20,265 nt of DNA from Chloroflexota bacterium (GTDB lineage: Bacteria; Chloroflexota; Anaerolineae; Aggregatilineales; Phototrophicaceae). A program made the position numbers and the translations under genes. Positions 13,490 through 20,253 of this stretch are shown here, piece after piece. Location: NCBI GenBank assembly GCA_023430545.1, contig JAEZAF010000278.1, positions 1 to 20,265 on the forward strand, written 5' to 3'. Position 1 is the first letter of the stretch. Every line of letters starts with the position of its first letter. The notes below the pieces were generated by a model, which saw only the letters and a program-made list of their open reading frames with translations, had not been told where the DNA came from and made no database searches.

Positions 13490-14353
13490 ATGTCTGATAT
13501 TGAGTCTCGCGGTTATGTTCGTACCGATGTACTGGTGACCACCGACTGGGTCGCCGAGCATCTCAATGATCCGAATATCCGCATTGTGGAATCGAACGAA
13601 GACCCGCTGCTGTACCCTTCAGGACATATCCCCGGAGCCGTTCAGGTCGATTGGACCAACGACCTCAATGACCCGATCCGCCGCGATTACCTCGATAAAG
13701 CCGGTTTCGAACAGCTCATGTCGCGCATCGGCGTGAGCAATGACACAACTGTGGTCTTCTATGGCGATAAGAACAACTGGTGGGCGACTTATGCCTTCTG
13801 GGTGTTCCAGCTCTTCGGCCATGAAAACGCCAAAGTTATGGACGGTGGCCGCCTCAAGTGGGAACAGGAAGGCCGCGAACTCACCCGCGAAGTGCCCACC
13901 TACCCGCAGGCCAGCTATACTGCCCGCGACCGCGACGACAAGACCATCCGCGCCTTCCGCGACGAAGTGCTGGAGCATGTGAAGGCCAACAAGCCGCTGG
14001 TCGATGTCCGCAGCCCGGATGAATTCAGCGGCAAGCTGCTGCACATGGCGAATTACCCACAGGAAGGCGCACTGCGCGGTGGTCACATCCCCGGCGCACA
14101 AAGCGTCCCGTGGAGCCGCGCCGTCAATCCCGACGACGGCACCTTCAAGTCCGCCGAGGAACTGCGCGCCATCTATGAAGGCGAAAAAGGTCTCAAGCAG
14201 GATGACGATGTGATCGCCTACTGCCGCATCGGGGAGCGCAGCAGCCATAGCTGGTTCGTGCTCAAGTACCTGCTCGGTTATGACAAGGTCCGCAACTACG
14301 ACGGAAGCTGGACCGAGTGGGGCAATTCGGTCGGCGTCCCCATCGAGAAATAA
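13490..14353 (+). CDS. Two-domain thiosulfate sulfurtransferase (rhodanese, CysA/SseA-like)
   Basis: The 287-residue protein consists of two rhodanese domains. The N-terminal one is inactive (about 10-130; PSGHIPGAVQVDW, no catalytic cysteine), and the C-terminal one is active (about 150-285; DVRSPDEFSG, GGHIPGAQSVPW). The active loop is CRIGERSSHSW, with Cys245 as the persulfide carrier. The CRIGERSSH loop matches actinobacterial CysA-type thiosulfate sulfurtransferases rather than the CGSG loop of mercaptopyruvate enzymes, so thiosulfate:cyanide sulfurtransferase is the best call. It transfers sulfane sulfur, in vitro to cyanide, in cells perhaps to sulfur-carrier proteins. It is cytoplasmic, with no signal peptide. 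GGAGGT six bases before ATG is a strong ribosome binding site. A GC-rich hairpin lies 57 bases after the stop. It appears monocistronic. Confidence 0.93.
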   Translation: MSDIESRGYVRTDVLVTTDWVAEHLNDPNIRIVESNEDPLLYPSGHIPGAVQVDWTNDLNDPIRRDYLDKAGFEQLMSRIGVSNDTTVVFYGDKNNWWATYAFWVFQLFGHENAKVMDGGRLKWEQEGRELTREVPTYPQASYTARDRDDKTIRAFRDEVLEHVKANKPLVDVRSPDEFSGKLLHMANYPQEGALRGGHIPGAQSVPWSRAVNPDDGTFKSAEELRAIYEGEKGLKQDDDVIAYCRIGERSSHSWFVLKYLLGYDKVRNYDGSWTEWGNSVGVPIEK

Positions 14354-14409
14354 ATCCCGCACATATTACCTGCCCGACCGGAAAATTCCCCTCAGCACCG
14401 GAAATCAGC

Positions 14410-14439
14410 GCCGCCCCTCACATTACCGTCAGGGGCGGC
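14410..14439. terminator. GC-rich hairpin after the sulfurtransferase gene
   Basis: GCCGCCCCT (14410-14418) pairs perfectly with AGGGGCGGC (14431-14439) around a 12-base loop. There is no T tract on either side, so termination may be Rho-assisted or the stem may stabilise the 3' end. Confidence 0.55.
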
Positions 14440-14614
14440 ATTCAATCCCCACCACCATTGCCTTTGACATTCCGCGCCCTATCCCTGCACAAGACCATCG
14501 CAGGGACACGGCATGCCAAGTGGCGCGTTTTGAACCTGAACATGACACGATACGCACGATTTGCGGCGCAAATGCGTCACAAGCAGGCGTTACAAGCAGG
14601 GACTGCCTTATGCT

Positions 14615-15154
14615 TTACACCGCCGGTATTTCACCGGAGACGTTATACACGTCTCTCAGGCTCTCCATGTGATGCGCTACATGACCAGCCATCGCATATA
14701 ACAGGGCGCGCACCGTGATCTCGGCGTTATTCGCGACCCCGCGCCGTGCCAGTTCTTCTTCCGGAAGCGGTTTAAAGGACAGCACGTTAGCGCGACGCCG
14801 CATCTCGAATTCGTCCAGCAGATCCTTCATCAGACGTGCATTGAAGTCGGTCGCCCGGACGTACTCGTCCTGCTCGAAGCCGTTCATGGGGGTGGTATCC
14901 CCGCGTGAGATGCGCAGGGCGCGATAGCTGAAGATCCGCTCAGTATCGAGTAGATGACCAAGCACTTCCTTGATGCTCCACTCACCCGGCGCAGGCCGGA
15001 AGCTCGCTTCTGAGTCCGGCGTATTCCGAAGCAGGTGGCGCAGCCCACCGGGCTGCTGACTCAGCATATCGAAGACATCGGTATCGTCTGGTACTCGTTC
15101 AATATATCCGGCATAAAAAGGGGCATATTCATCAGATTGAGGACGGGTCACCAT
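14615..15154 (-). CDS. DinB-family (DinB_2) putative metal-dependent protein
   Basis: The 179-residue protein has the DinB four-helix bundle pattern. The proposed metal triad is His67 in EVLGHLLDTER, with His158 and His162 in AGHVAHHMESL. PAPGEWSIKEVLGHLLDTER is the common family start of the second helix. Relatives include DNA-damage-induced B. subtilis DinB, bacillithiol S-transferase and mycothiol-dependent enzymes, so it may be a thiol-dependent transferase or hydrolase; the substrate cannot be told. The ATG at 15154 has no clear SD. It is convergent with the sulfurtransferase gene and downstream of the acyltransferase operon's terminator, so is probably transcribed alone. No SOS-box-like sequence is seen directly upstream. 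Confidence 0.9.
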   Translation of the reverse strand: MVTRPQSDEYAPFYAGYIERVPDDTDVFDMLSQQPGGLRHLLRNTPDSEASFRPAPGEWSIKEVLGHLLDTERIFSYRALRISRGDTTPMNGFEQDEYVRATDFNARLMKDLLDEFEMRRRANVLSFKPLPEEELARRGVANNAEITVRALLYAMAGHVAHHMESLRDVYNVSGEIPAV

Positions 15155-15220
15155 AAGAGGTCACTTTCGGGATGATGATGATGAAGGTTAGCTCTATGTT
15201 AACCCGATAATGCTGTAATA

Positions 15221-15253
15221 AAAACAAAAAGCTGGGCGGAAGTTCCGCTCAGC
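15221..15253 (-). terminator. Intrinsic terminator of the winged-helix/acyltransferase operon
   Basis: On the minus strand GCTGAGCGGA (15253-15244) pairs with TCCGCCCAGC (15240-15231) around a 3-base loop, with one G-U pair, followed by TTTTTGTTTT. It lies 60 bases after the acyltransferase stop. Confidence 0.88.
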
Positions 15254-15312
15254 CTTCTGATAGATGTTTGCTGATATTTCAGGACCGGAAGGTGGTTCTA
15301 CCACCGACCCCT

Positions 15313-16431
15313 TCACATATCCTGCATCGGGGCTGGTTCCTCTTCTTCCACTTCCTGATTGGTATCACGCAGGGTATAACGCCGGATCGGACGCAGCTTC
15401 ATCGTCCATCCCGGGTGATTCTCCTGTAACCAGACAGCGGAGTCATGGAGCTGCTGAAGACCGCGATTCATCGCCTCGCCTTCTGCATGACCGAAGCGGT
15501 AATGGAAGAAGTACTCGTTCGTGGACAGATAATTCAGGATCGCCTGTGTTGCCGAGGCCACATCACGCGGGTCATGAAATTTGCGCAGTTGATTCAGCGG
15601 GCGCACCGGCAGACGCAGATTACGGGTGAACACATCCATCATCACCGGTCGGTGGAAGAACTTGCTCAGCGCCCATCCATCCGCAATTGTCACCTCGTCA
15701 GGGGCCTCGACTTCCGTCCCGGAGGCATCACGCACGCGCAGGCGGAATTCAAAGCGTTCGTGGATGTAAGGCAGCAGGCGGATACCGCGCTCTTCTTCGG
15801 GGATAAGCTGCGTCACCTGCTCCATAATCATGTTGGCGTTTTCGGCCAGCAGTTCCTTGCGGCTTCTGCCGGGGGTATCCAGGCTGACCGGAGGAATCAT
15901 ATTGCCGATATTCATCACAAGCCGAGGACGACGGAAGCGGCCCATCGCACCCAGTGCGCCTTCAATCCCGCCGAAGCCAATCGGCACGACCGGGGCCTGT
16001 GATTTGTTACTGAGCCATGCCACACCTGCACGGGCCTGCTTGATGCTGGTTTCCCAGATGCCGCCTTCGGGGAAAAGCCCCAGAACGCCGCCCTGACTGA
16101 GGACATCCAGCGCCATATCCATCCCGGCGCGGTCCATACTGCCGCGTCGGATCGGGATAATGCCATAGAGGTCTGCCATCCAGCCGAAACGCGGGTCCAG
16201 CGGGATGTCACCCGCCGCCATGATCTCCAGCGGATAGGGGGTGTAGGTCGCCATCAGACCGGCTTCGACAATGGCGACATGATTACCAACCAGAATCAGC
16301 GGGCCTTTTTCCGGCAGATTTTCCAGTCCTCTGATTTCGGGTTTTGCCAGCGTGGAGCCGACCAGACGGCCAATGGTCTTGAGGGCAGAACGAACGAACA
16401 CTCTGCGGGGGTATTGCACTTTCGGTCTCAT
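15313..16431 (-). CDS. PlsC-type lysophospholipid acyltransferase
   Basis: The 372-residue protein has an N-terminal PlsC domain (about 30-215) and a C-terminal extension of about 150 residues. Block I is GNHVAIVEAG (49-58), in which the usual HX4D is HX4E (His51, Glu56). Block III is FPEGGIW (120-126), and the block II region has GIIPIRRGS (90-98). PlsC enzymes transfer an acyl chain from acyl-ACP or acyl-CoA to a lysophosphatidate or related acceptor at the inner membrane. The Asp-to-Glu change keeps the charge but may alter the charge relay. The C-terminal part (PYIHERFEFRLRVRDASGTE and onward) is not PlsC and is not recognised. It lies three bases after the winged-helix gene, so the two are co-transcribed, with a terminator after it. 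Confidence 0.88.
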   Translation of the reverse strand: MRPKVQYPRRVFVRSALKTIGRLVGSTLAKPEIRGLENLPEKGPLILVGNHVAIVEAGLMATYTPYPLEIMAAGDIPLDPRFGWMADLYGIIPIRRGSMDRAGMDMALDVLSQGGVLGLFPEGGIWETSIKQARAGVAWLSNKSQAPVVPIGFGGIEGALGAMGRFRRPRLVMNIGNMIPPVSLDTPGRSRKELLAENANMIMEQVTQLIPEEERGIRLLPYIHERFEFRLRVRDASGTEVEAPDEVTIADGWALSKFFHRPVMMDVFTRNLRLPVRPLNQLRKFHDPRDVASATQAILNYLSTNEYFFHYRFGHAEGEAMNRGLQQLHDSAVWLQENHPGWTMKLRPIRRYTLRDTNQEVEEEEPAPMQDM

Positions 16432-16434
16432 AAA

Positions 16435-17157
16435 TTACTCTTGCACCTGTATGGCGATATCTGCACCGTAAGCGATATGAACAGGCGTCGGCTGTGCGGT
16501 TCCGGCTCCGTTCAGGACAGCGATGGGGGTATCAATATACAGCCCACCGCTGGCAGTGATGTCATCTGGATTTGGCCCCAACTGGAAGACCTCAACCCGA
16601 ACCCGTGCTTCCTGATAGGCGCCGGGCTGCACATCGAAGGTGTGCTTAACGGGGTCATTTTCCAGATGGAAGACGGTTTCCTGCGGTTTCTCCGGTTCAC
16701 CATTGATGATCGAAACGCGGATTACCATCTCTGCCGGTTGATATAACCCCCGGTTGTCCTCATCGGTTGCGCCGTCTAATCCGACTATAATCGGATTGCG
16801 GTGATGGTACAGCAGTGGGGAAGGCAGTACGACCACCAACCGCCGCCTGACGAGCGACGAGGTCGAGCGTTTGGCCTCGACTGCGCCGGGATTTTCAGTC
16901 TCGAACTGTGCCAGATCACGTGCGGCTTCTTCGCCCTGTCGGGTGAGGCGGTAGAACAGGCTGCCGTCCATCTGGACGTAATTCTTGGTGACGAGGCGGC
17001 GAATGGCCTTCCCGAACGTGCGCTCCGTCAGGTCCAGCGCATCACAGATCTCGTCAGCGTCGGCGCTTGGCTCATCAAGACTCGCAAGATAACGCAGGAT
17101 GTCCAGCGCACCGGTCAGGGGTTCGAGCGTCTTAAGGTGGTAGGGTAAATCCATCAT
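16435..17157 (-). CDS. Winged-helix protein with C-terminal beta-rich domain
   Basis: The 240-residue protein has a winged helix-turn-helix at about 12-88. The helices are TGALDILRYLASLDEPSADA, then DEICDALDLTERTFGKAIRR as the recognition helix, and the wing is NYVQMDGSLFYRLTRQGEEA. A basic stretch follows (VEAKRSTSSLVRRR), then residues 105-240 form a Val/Ile-rich, apparently all-beta domain (LVVVLPSPLLYHHRNPIIVG, VRVEVFQLGPNPDD). I do not recognise that domain; it may bind a ligand or a protein. AAGG about ten bases before the ATG at 17157 supports the start; a second ATG follows directly. It is the first gene of an operon with the acyltransferase, and could regulate that operon or act as an adaptor. 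A -10-like TATAAT lies 63 bases upstream on the minus strand. Confidence 0.82.
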   Translation of the reverse strand: MMDLPYHLKTLEPLTGALDILRYLASLDEPSADADEICDALDLTERTFGKAIRRLVTKNYVQMDGSLFYRLTRQGEEAARDLAQFETENPGAVEAKRSTSSLVRRRLVVVLPSPLLYHHRNPIIVGLDGATDEDNRGLYQPAEMVIRVSIINGEPEKPQETVFHLENDPVKHTFDVQPGAYQEARVRVEVFQLGPNPDDITASGGLYIDTPIAVLNGAGTAQPTPVHIAYGADIAIQVQE

Positions 17158-17219
17158 GATCGCTAACCTTAACTTTTCGGGGCAAATCGGCGGCGCAACG
17201 GCCTCATAATCACCGCCTC

Positions 17220-17225
17220 ATTATA
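17220..17225 (-). promoter_or_regulatory. Candidate -10 element of the winged-helix/acyltransferase operon
   Basis: TATAAT on the minus strand, about 63 bases before the start codon at 17157. No good -35 sits 16-18 bases away, so this is tentative. Confidence 0.35.
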
Positions 17226-17367
17226 GTGGAGAGTCCAGCGTTCGGCTATAAAGGTTCGGGAACACAGGGCGTTACTATCCATAAGTTCACTTGCCGCTGG
17301 CTCTGACATGACACATCAAGGACCTTTTGAATAAGCAAAGGCACTGCTTCCGATTTTTCCTGACCCC

Positions 17368-17397
17368 TTGACAGCATTTTCAGAACCGTGCTAGACT
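17368..17397 (+). promoter_or_regulatory. Strong promoter before a structured leader
   Basis: A perfect TTGACA (17368-17373) and TAGACT (17392-17397) are spaced by 18 bases. The sequence CAGAAC-CGTGCTAGACTT resembles the SOS-box-like promoter of repeat copy 1 with three bases missing. Transcription would start near 17404, about 490 bases before the GNAT gene. Confidence 0.65.
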
Positions 17398-17436
17398 TTC
17401 CTCAATTGTCCTTCCCAGAGTAGAAAGAGGTCATGA

Positions 17437-17514
17437 ATGACAGCCCCCAAGTTTGCAGCGCGTGTGGTCACGGCGTGTGTCACGCTGGCGATGATGACCG
17501 GAAATCCCGCCTGA
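17437..17514 (+). CDS. 25-codon leader ORF or truncated signal peptide
   Basis: ATG at 17437 follows AAAGAGG by six bases and lies 33 bases after the predicted transcription start. It encodes MTAPKFAARVVTACVTLAMM and then TGNPA, followed by TGA. The basic start and hydrophobic core look like a signal peptide cut short, so it may be the remnant of a secreted-protein gene, or a leader peptide controlling the downstream GNAT-RIO operon. An ATG four bases earlier (17433) opens another frame of 29 codons with CSACGHGVCH, which I consider less likely. Confidence 0.35.
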   Translation: MTAPKFAARVVTACVTLAMMTGNPA

Positions 17515-17522
17515 GAGGGTAG

Positions 17523-17894
17523 CCAGACCTTTTAAGTCAACCCTGTGAAACACTGACCTTCAGTCATTCACATCAGCACCATCCTTACCCGATTGTGGGT
17601 AAGTCCCCCTCTTATGCGTTTCCCGAACGGTATCACGGTGATCTGTGATCCGGTGTGTTCATCATCCCCACCCTGACTCAATCCAGAACTATTGAGGCAT
17701 TTTTGCGACGACTGCTGACCTGTGTCATGCCGCCTGTCCCAAACCGTAATGCCACCACGCCATCTGATGATGCCTGCATCATCATGATGTACACGCCACA
17801 GGCGGTTGTCACTGAATCTGAACCTAACCGCCGCCAATCTCATACTGACATGTAAATAAGCTGACCACTGGATTGGTCAAAAAAAGGAAACCTG
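17523..17894 (+). other. Structured untranslated region before the GNAT gene
   Basis: No gene is supported here. Perfect stems are CTTACCC/GGGTAAG (17584-17603), CTCAAT/ATTGAG (17677-17696, followed by GCATTTTT, a weak terminator), and a nested pair: outer CCGCCTGT/ACAGGCGG (17730-17737 with 17798-17805) and inner TGATGATG-CCTG-CATCATCA (17765-17784). The rest of the spacer, 17158-17367, holds the minus-strand operon promoter and nothing else I can name. Confidence 0.5.
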
Positions 17895-18563
17895 TTGAAC
17901 GACAACATCCCGTTCGAACTCGAAAGCGAACGCCTGCGCATCCGCCCTTTCCGGGCTGATGATCTGACACGCATCCATGACATCCTGAACCGGGCCTTCG
18001 GCGACGATACCGCACTGGAAAGCCGGCGCACATGGCTGGCATGGAGCATCGACAATTACCGCGAACTGGCACGCCTCTATCAACCGCCTTATGGCGACTA
18101 TGCACTTGAACTCAAAGCCACCGGCGAACTGATTGGCTCGCTGGGGATTGTCCAGTGCATCGGGCCGTTTGATGTACTGCCTGCCTTCCGCGATCAGTTA
18201 TCGACGGAGCCAACCGGACTGGCAACCACCGAGATGGGCCTGTTCTGGGCGGTTGACCCGGCGCATCAGCGTCAGGGATACGCGGCGGAAGGGGCGCACC
18301 GGCTGATTCAGTTCGCCTTCGAGCAGCTCCATCTGAAGCGGATCATCGCGACCACCGAATTCGACAACGAAGCCTCGATGGCCGTCATGCGCAAACTCGG
18401 CATGACCATCGAGCGCAATCCTTACACCGAACCGTTCTGGTTTCAGGTGGTCGGCGTGCTGGCGAATCCAGTACAGCCCCCTGTGACCTCTTTTGTTCTC
18501 CGCACTACGGATACCGAAAACGAATCGCACACCATGAACTCAACAATTGGGGAAAACGCGTGA
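17895..18563 (+). CDS. GNAT-family acetyltransferase (RimJ/RimL-like), TTG start
   Basis: The 222-residue protein has the GNAT fold typical of RimJ/RimL-type N-acetyltransferases: ESERLRIRPFRADDL at the start, strand GELIGSLGIV (77-86), then motif A MGLFWAVDPAHQRQGYAAEG (114-133) with the Q-x-x-G-x-A acetyl-CoA loop QRQGYA at 126-131, and NEASMAVMRKLGM (158-170). It transfers acetyl from acetyl-CoA to an amine, either a protein N-terminus or a small molecule. The TTG at 17895 is chosen because AAAAAGGAAA lies six bases before it and the protein aligns from its second residue. The C-terminal 25 residues look disordered. The stop TGA overlaps the ATG of the RIO kinase (TGATG), so the two are translationally coupled. 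Confidence 0.88.
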   Translation: MNDNIPFELESERLRIRPFRADDLTRIHDILNRAFGDDTALESRRTWLAWSIDNYRELARLYQPPYGDYALELKATGELIGSLGIVQCIGPFDVLPAFRDQLSTEPTGLATTEMGLFWAVDPAHQRQGYAAEGAHRLIQFAFEQLHLKRIIATTEFDNEASMAVMRKLGMTIERNPYTEPFWFQVVGVLANPVQPPVTSFVLRTTDTENESHTMNSTIGENA

Positions 18564-19588
18564 TGGCTCGCCTGAACGACTATAACGACTACGACCGCTA
18601 TGACCTGTACGAAGACCGCTTCGACCCGATCCTGAATGATCGTCAGGCACGGCGCAAACGCAAACCGAAGGCACAGCACAAACCGAAGAAAGCTCAATCC
18701 ACCCTGGTGATGGAAGTGGCCGACAGCGATAACGCACTTGAACAAGGCTGGCAGACCACCTATCAGCCGTCACGGTTCGAAAGCGGCTGGCTGCTGGAAT
18801 CGCTTCAGGGCTTCTTCCAGCAGGAACAGATTACCGATGTGCTCGCTGTTGTCAAAGGCGGTAAGGAAGCCAGCGTCTACACCTGCGAAGCGCATCCTAA
18901 TACTGGTTTTGAACTGCTGGCCGCCAAGGTCTACCGGCCCCACATTCACCGTCAGTTCCGCAACGATGCTGCCTACCGCGAAGGCCGTGATGTGCTGACC
19001 GAAGAAGGCCGCTCGATCAAGAAGACCGATCACCGCATCATGCGCGCGCTGGGCAAGAAAAGCGCATTCGGGCGCGAAGTCAGCCACACTTCATGGCTGA
19101 TGTATGAGTTCACCACCCTGCAGAAACTGTACCAGCTTGGCGCGTCGGTCCCGATGCCGGTCAGTGCCAGCGCTAACGCCATCCTGATGGAGTATATCGG
19201 TGAAGAAGGCTTACCCGCCCCAACACTGAGCGCGGTCACACTGGAACCGGGTGAAGCGCCGCGCCTGTTCGACCGGCTGATGCGCGATCTTGAACTGATG
19301 CTGAGCCATGGCTGGGTACATGGTGACCTGTCCGCATACAACGTCCTGTACTGGCAGGGGGCCGCGGTGCTGATTGACTTCCCGCAGGTGGTCAACATCG
19401 AAGGCAACAGTCAGGGGCGCAATATCCTCGAACGTGACCTTGAGCGGCTATGCGCGTACTTCGCCACACAGGGGCTGGAGCGTGACAGCCGACGCATCGC
19501 CCGTGATCTGTGGCAGCGCTACCGGGCGGTTGATTTGCAGGCCATCGCCGCCGATCAGTCCCGCTGGGAAATCGAAGACGAAGACTGA
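18563..19588 (+). CDS. RIO1-family serine protein kinase
   Basis: The 341-residue protein begins at the ATG overlapping the GNAT stop; a GTG one codon earlier is possible. Residues 1-45 are acidic then strongly basic (RRKRKPKAQHKPKK) and disordered. The RIO kinase follows from about 75: loop VVKGGKEASVY (97-107) in place of a glycine-rich loop, Lys122 in AAKVYRP, catalytic HGDLSAYN (253-260, with Asp255 and Asn260) and metal-binding Asp272 in IDFPQ. These are the RIO1 signatures. In archaea and eukaryotes RIO kinases act in small ribosomal subunit maturation; bacterial roles are poorly known. Coupling to a RimJ/RimL-like acetyltransferase, a family that includes ribosomal-protein modifiers, hints at a shared ribosome-linked job, which is inference. 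It is followed within 13 bases by a 21-bp palindrome. Confidence 0.94.
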   Translation: MARLNDYNDYDRYDLYEDRFDPILNDRQARRKRKPKAQHKPKKAQSTLVMEVADSDNALEQGWQTTYQPSRFESGWLLESLQGFFQQEQITDVLAVVKGGKEASVYTCEAHPNTGFELLAAKVYRPHIHRQFRNDAAYREGRDVLTEEGRSIKKTDHRIMRALGKKSAFGREVSHTSWLMYEFTTLQKLYQLGASVPMPVSASANAILMEYIGEEGLPAPTLSAVTLEPGEAPRLFDRLMRDLELMLSHGWVHGDLSAYNVLYWQGAAVLIDFPQVVNIEGNSQGRNILERDLERLCAYFATQGLERDSRRIARDLWQRYRAVDLQAIAADQSRWEIEDED

Positions 19589-19600
19589 AGCTGATGCAAC

Positions 19601-19621
19601 GGGCGGGATTGAATCCCGCCC
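19601..19621. terminator. Perfect GC-rich palindrome after the RIO kinase gene
   Basis: GGGCGGGATT and AATCCCGCCC flank a single G. It lies 13 bases after the RIO stop, with no T tract. The same core, GGGATTGAATCCC, sits at 11020-11032 at the end of repeat copy 2, so it may be part of the repeat element rather than a dedicated terminator. Confidence 0.5.
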
Positions 19622-19830
19622 TTACCGGCATGTTGCAGCATGTTGCTGCATGTTGCTGCACTTTGCAGCACTTTAGTGCAACAAAATGGTGACGTTCAGG
19701 TTCAAAATCGGCTGGTGACCGCTTGCTGCTGCTGCCGCCGCACAAAAAATTTTGTGCTGCTGCAACTGCGGTAACCTCACCGCTGTCCCTCTTGGCGCAA
19801 CTTGTTGCGCTGCGGAGAGAGGGATTTTCA

Positions 19831-19848
19831 ATTATAGCACAGATGTTC
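19831..19848 (-). promoter_or_regulatory. SOS-box-like extended -10 promoter of repeat copy 3
   Basis: On the minus strand GAACATCTGTGCTATAAT carries a perfect -10 (TATAAT, 19836-19831) preceded by TGC and by GAAC-N4-GTGC. The spacing to the upstream TTGAAAA is identical to copies 1 and 2. Confidence 0.55.
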
Positions 19849-19912
19849 GTATTATGCGGTTAGAGTTTTCAAATCATTGGGGTTTATCGCTTCGGTGCGC
19901 ATATGCACCACG

Positions 19913-19997
19913 CTAAGCTGGAAAGTCGCGCCTCTCTAATTGGTGCGATAGCCCCCTACCTAAATCCTCCCCCGCTAGCGAGGGAGGACTTTTACAC
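19913..19997 (+). repeat. Direct repeat R-a with hairpin
   Basis: This unit of about 85 bases recurs at 20168-20253. Both contain CTCTAATTGGTGCGATAG, ACCTAAATCCTCCCCCG, a CCTCCC/GGGAGG stem (19966-19987, one mismatch) and a terminal GGAGGACTTTT resembling an intrinsic terminator. Confidence 0.8.
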
Positions 19998-20033
19998 GAG
20001 AGAGGATGTATGTCACGCCCTTTTGTTTGCGGT

Positions 20034-20155
20034 GGACGCGCTGAAGCGCTTCCTTACATGGATCGTAGGGATTTCGGGGTGGGGTTGGCGGCGGATACGC
20101 AGGTCGTGCGTCCCTGTTACGGTGATCGTTGGGTGTGGCGGACGCGCTGAAGCGC
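20034..20155 (+). repeat. Short repeat GGACGCGCTGAAGCGC at both ends of a spacer
   Basis: The 16-mer occurs at 20034-20049 and 20140-20155, each able to form GCGC-TGAA-GCGC. Both lie between the two R repeats. The bases between hold nothing recognisable. Confidence 0.6.
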
Positions 20156-20167
20156 ATACGCGTTAAG

Positions 20168-20253
20168 CTAAGCTCGAAAGTCCGGCTTCTCTAATTGGTG
20201 CGATAGACCCCCACCTAAATCCTCCCCCGTTGACGGGGGAGGACTTTTCACAC
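20168..20253 (+). repeat. Direct repeat R-b with hairpin
   Basis: Second copy of R-a, with a perfect ten-pair stem CCTCCCCCGT/ACGGGGGAGG (20221-20242) followed by ACTTTTC. The compensated changes in the stem relative to R-a suggest that the hairpin is maintained. Confidence 0.8.

Larger units (their letters stand above)
19601..19875 (-). repeat. Dispersed hairpin-rich repeat element, copy 3 (inverted)
   Basis: Read on the minus strand, this begins with TTTGAAAA, CTAACCGCATAAT and the SOS-box-like promoter. It continues with GCGCAAC-AA-GTTGCGC (19795-19810), AAATTTTTTGTGCGGCGGCA (shared with copies 1 and 2), GCAGCA-rich sequence and five 10-bp tandem units (19631-19680), and ends at the GGGATTGAATCCC-type palindrome. 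It is shorter than copies 1 and 2 and lacks the GAGGGGAA hairpin units. It lies in the 677-base gene-free stretch 19589-20265. Confidence 0.65.

Noticed and set aside
13619..14362. 247-codon minus-strand frame over the sulfurtransferase
   Set aside because: It is an antisense shadow; the plus strand encodes a complete two-domain rhodanese with its active loop.
17655..17855. 66-codon plus and 91-codon minus frames in the GNAT leader
   Set aside because: They have no SD, no domains, and overlap the nested hairpins, so they look like chance frames.
19903..20166. 87-codon frame across repeat R-a
   Set aside because: It translates the repeat hairpins and has no features of a real protein.
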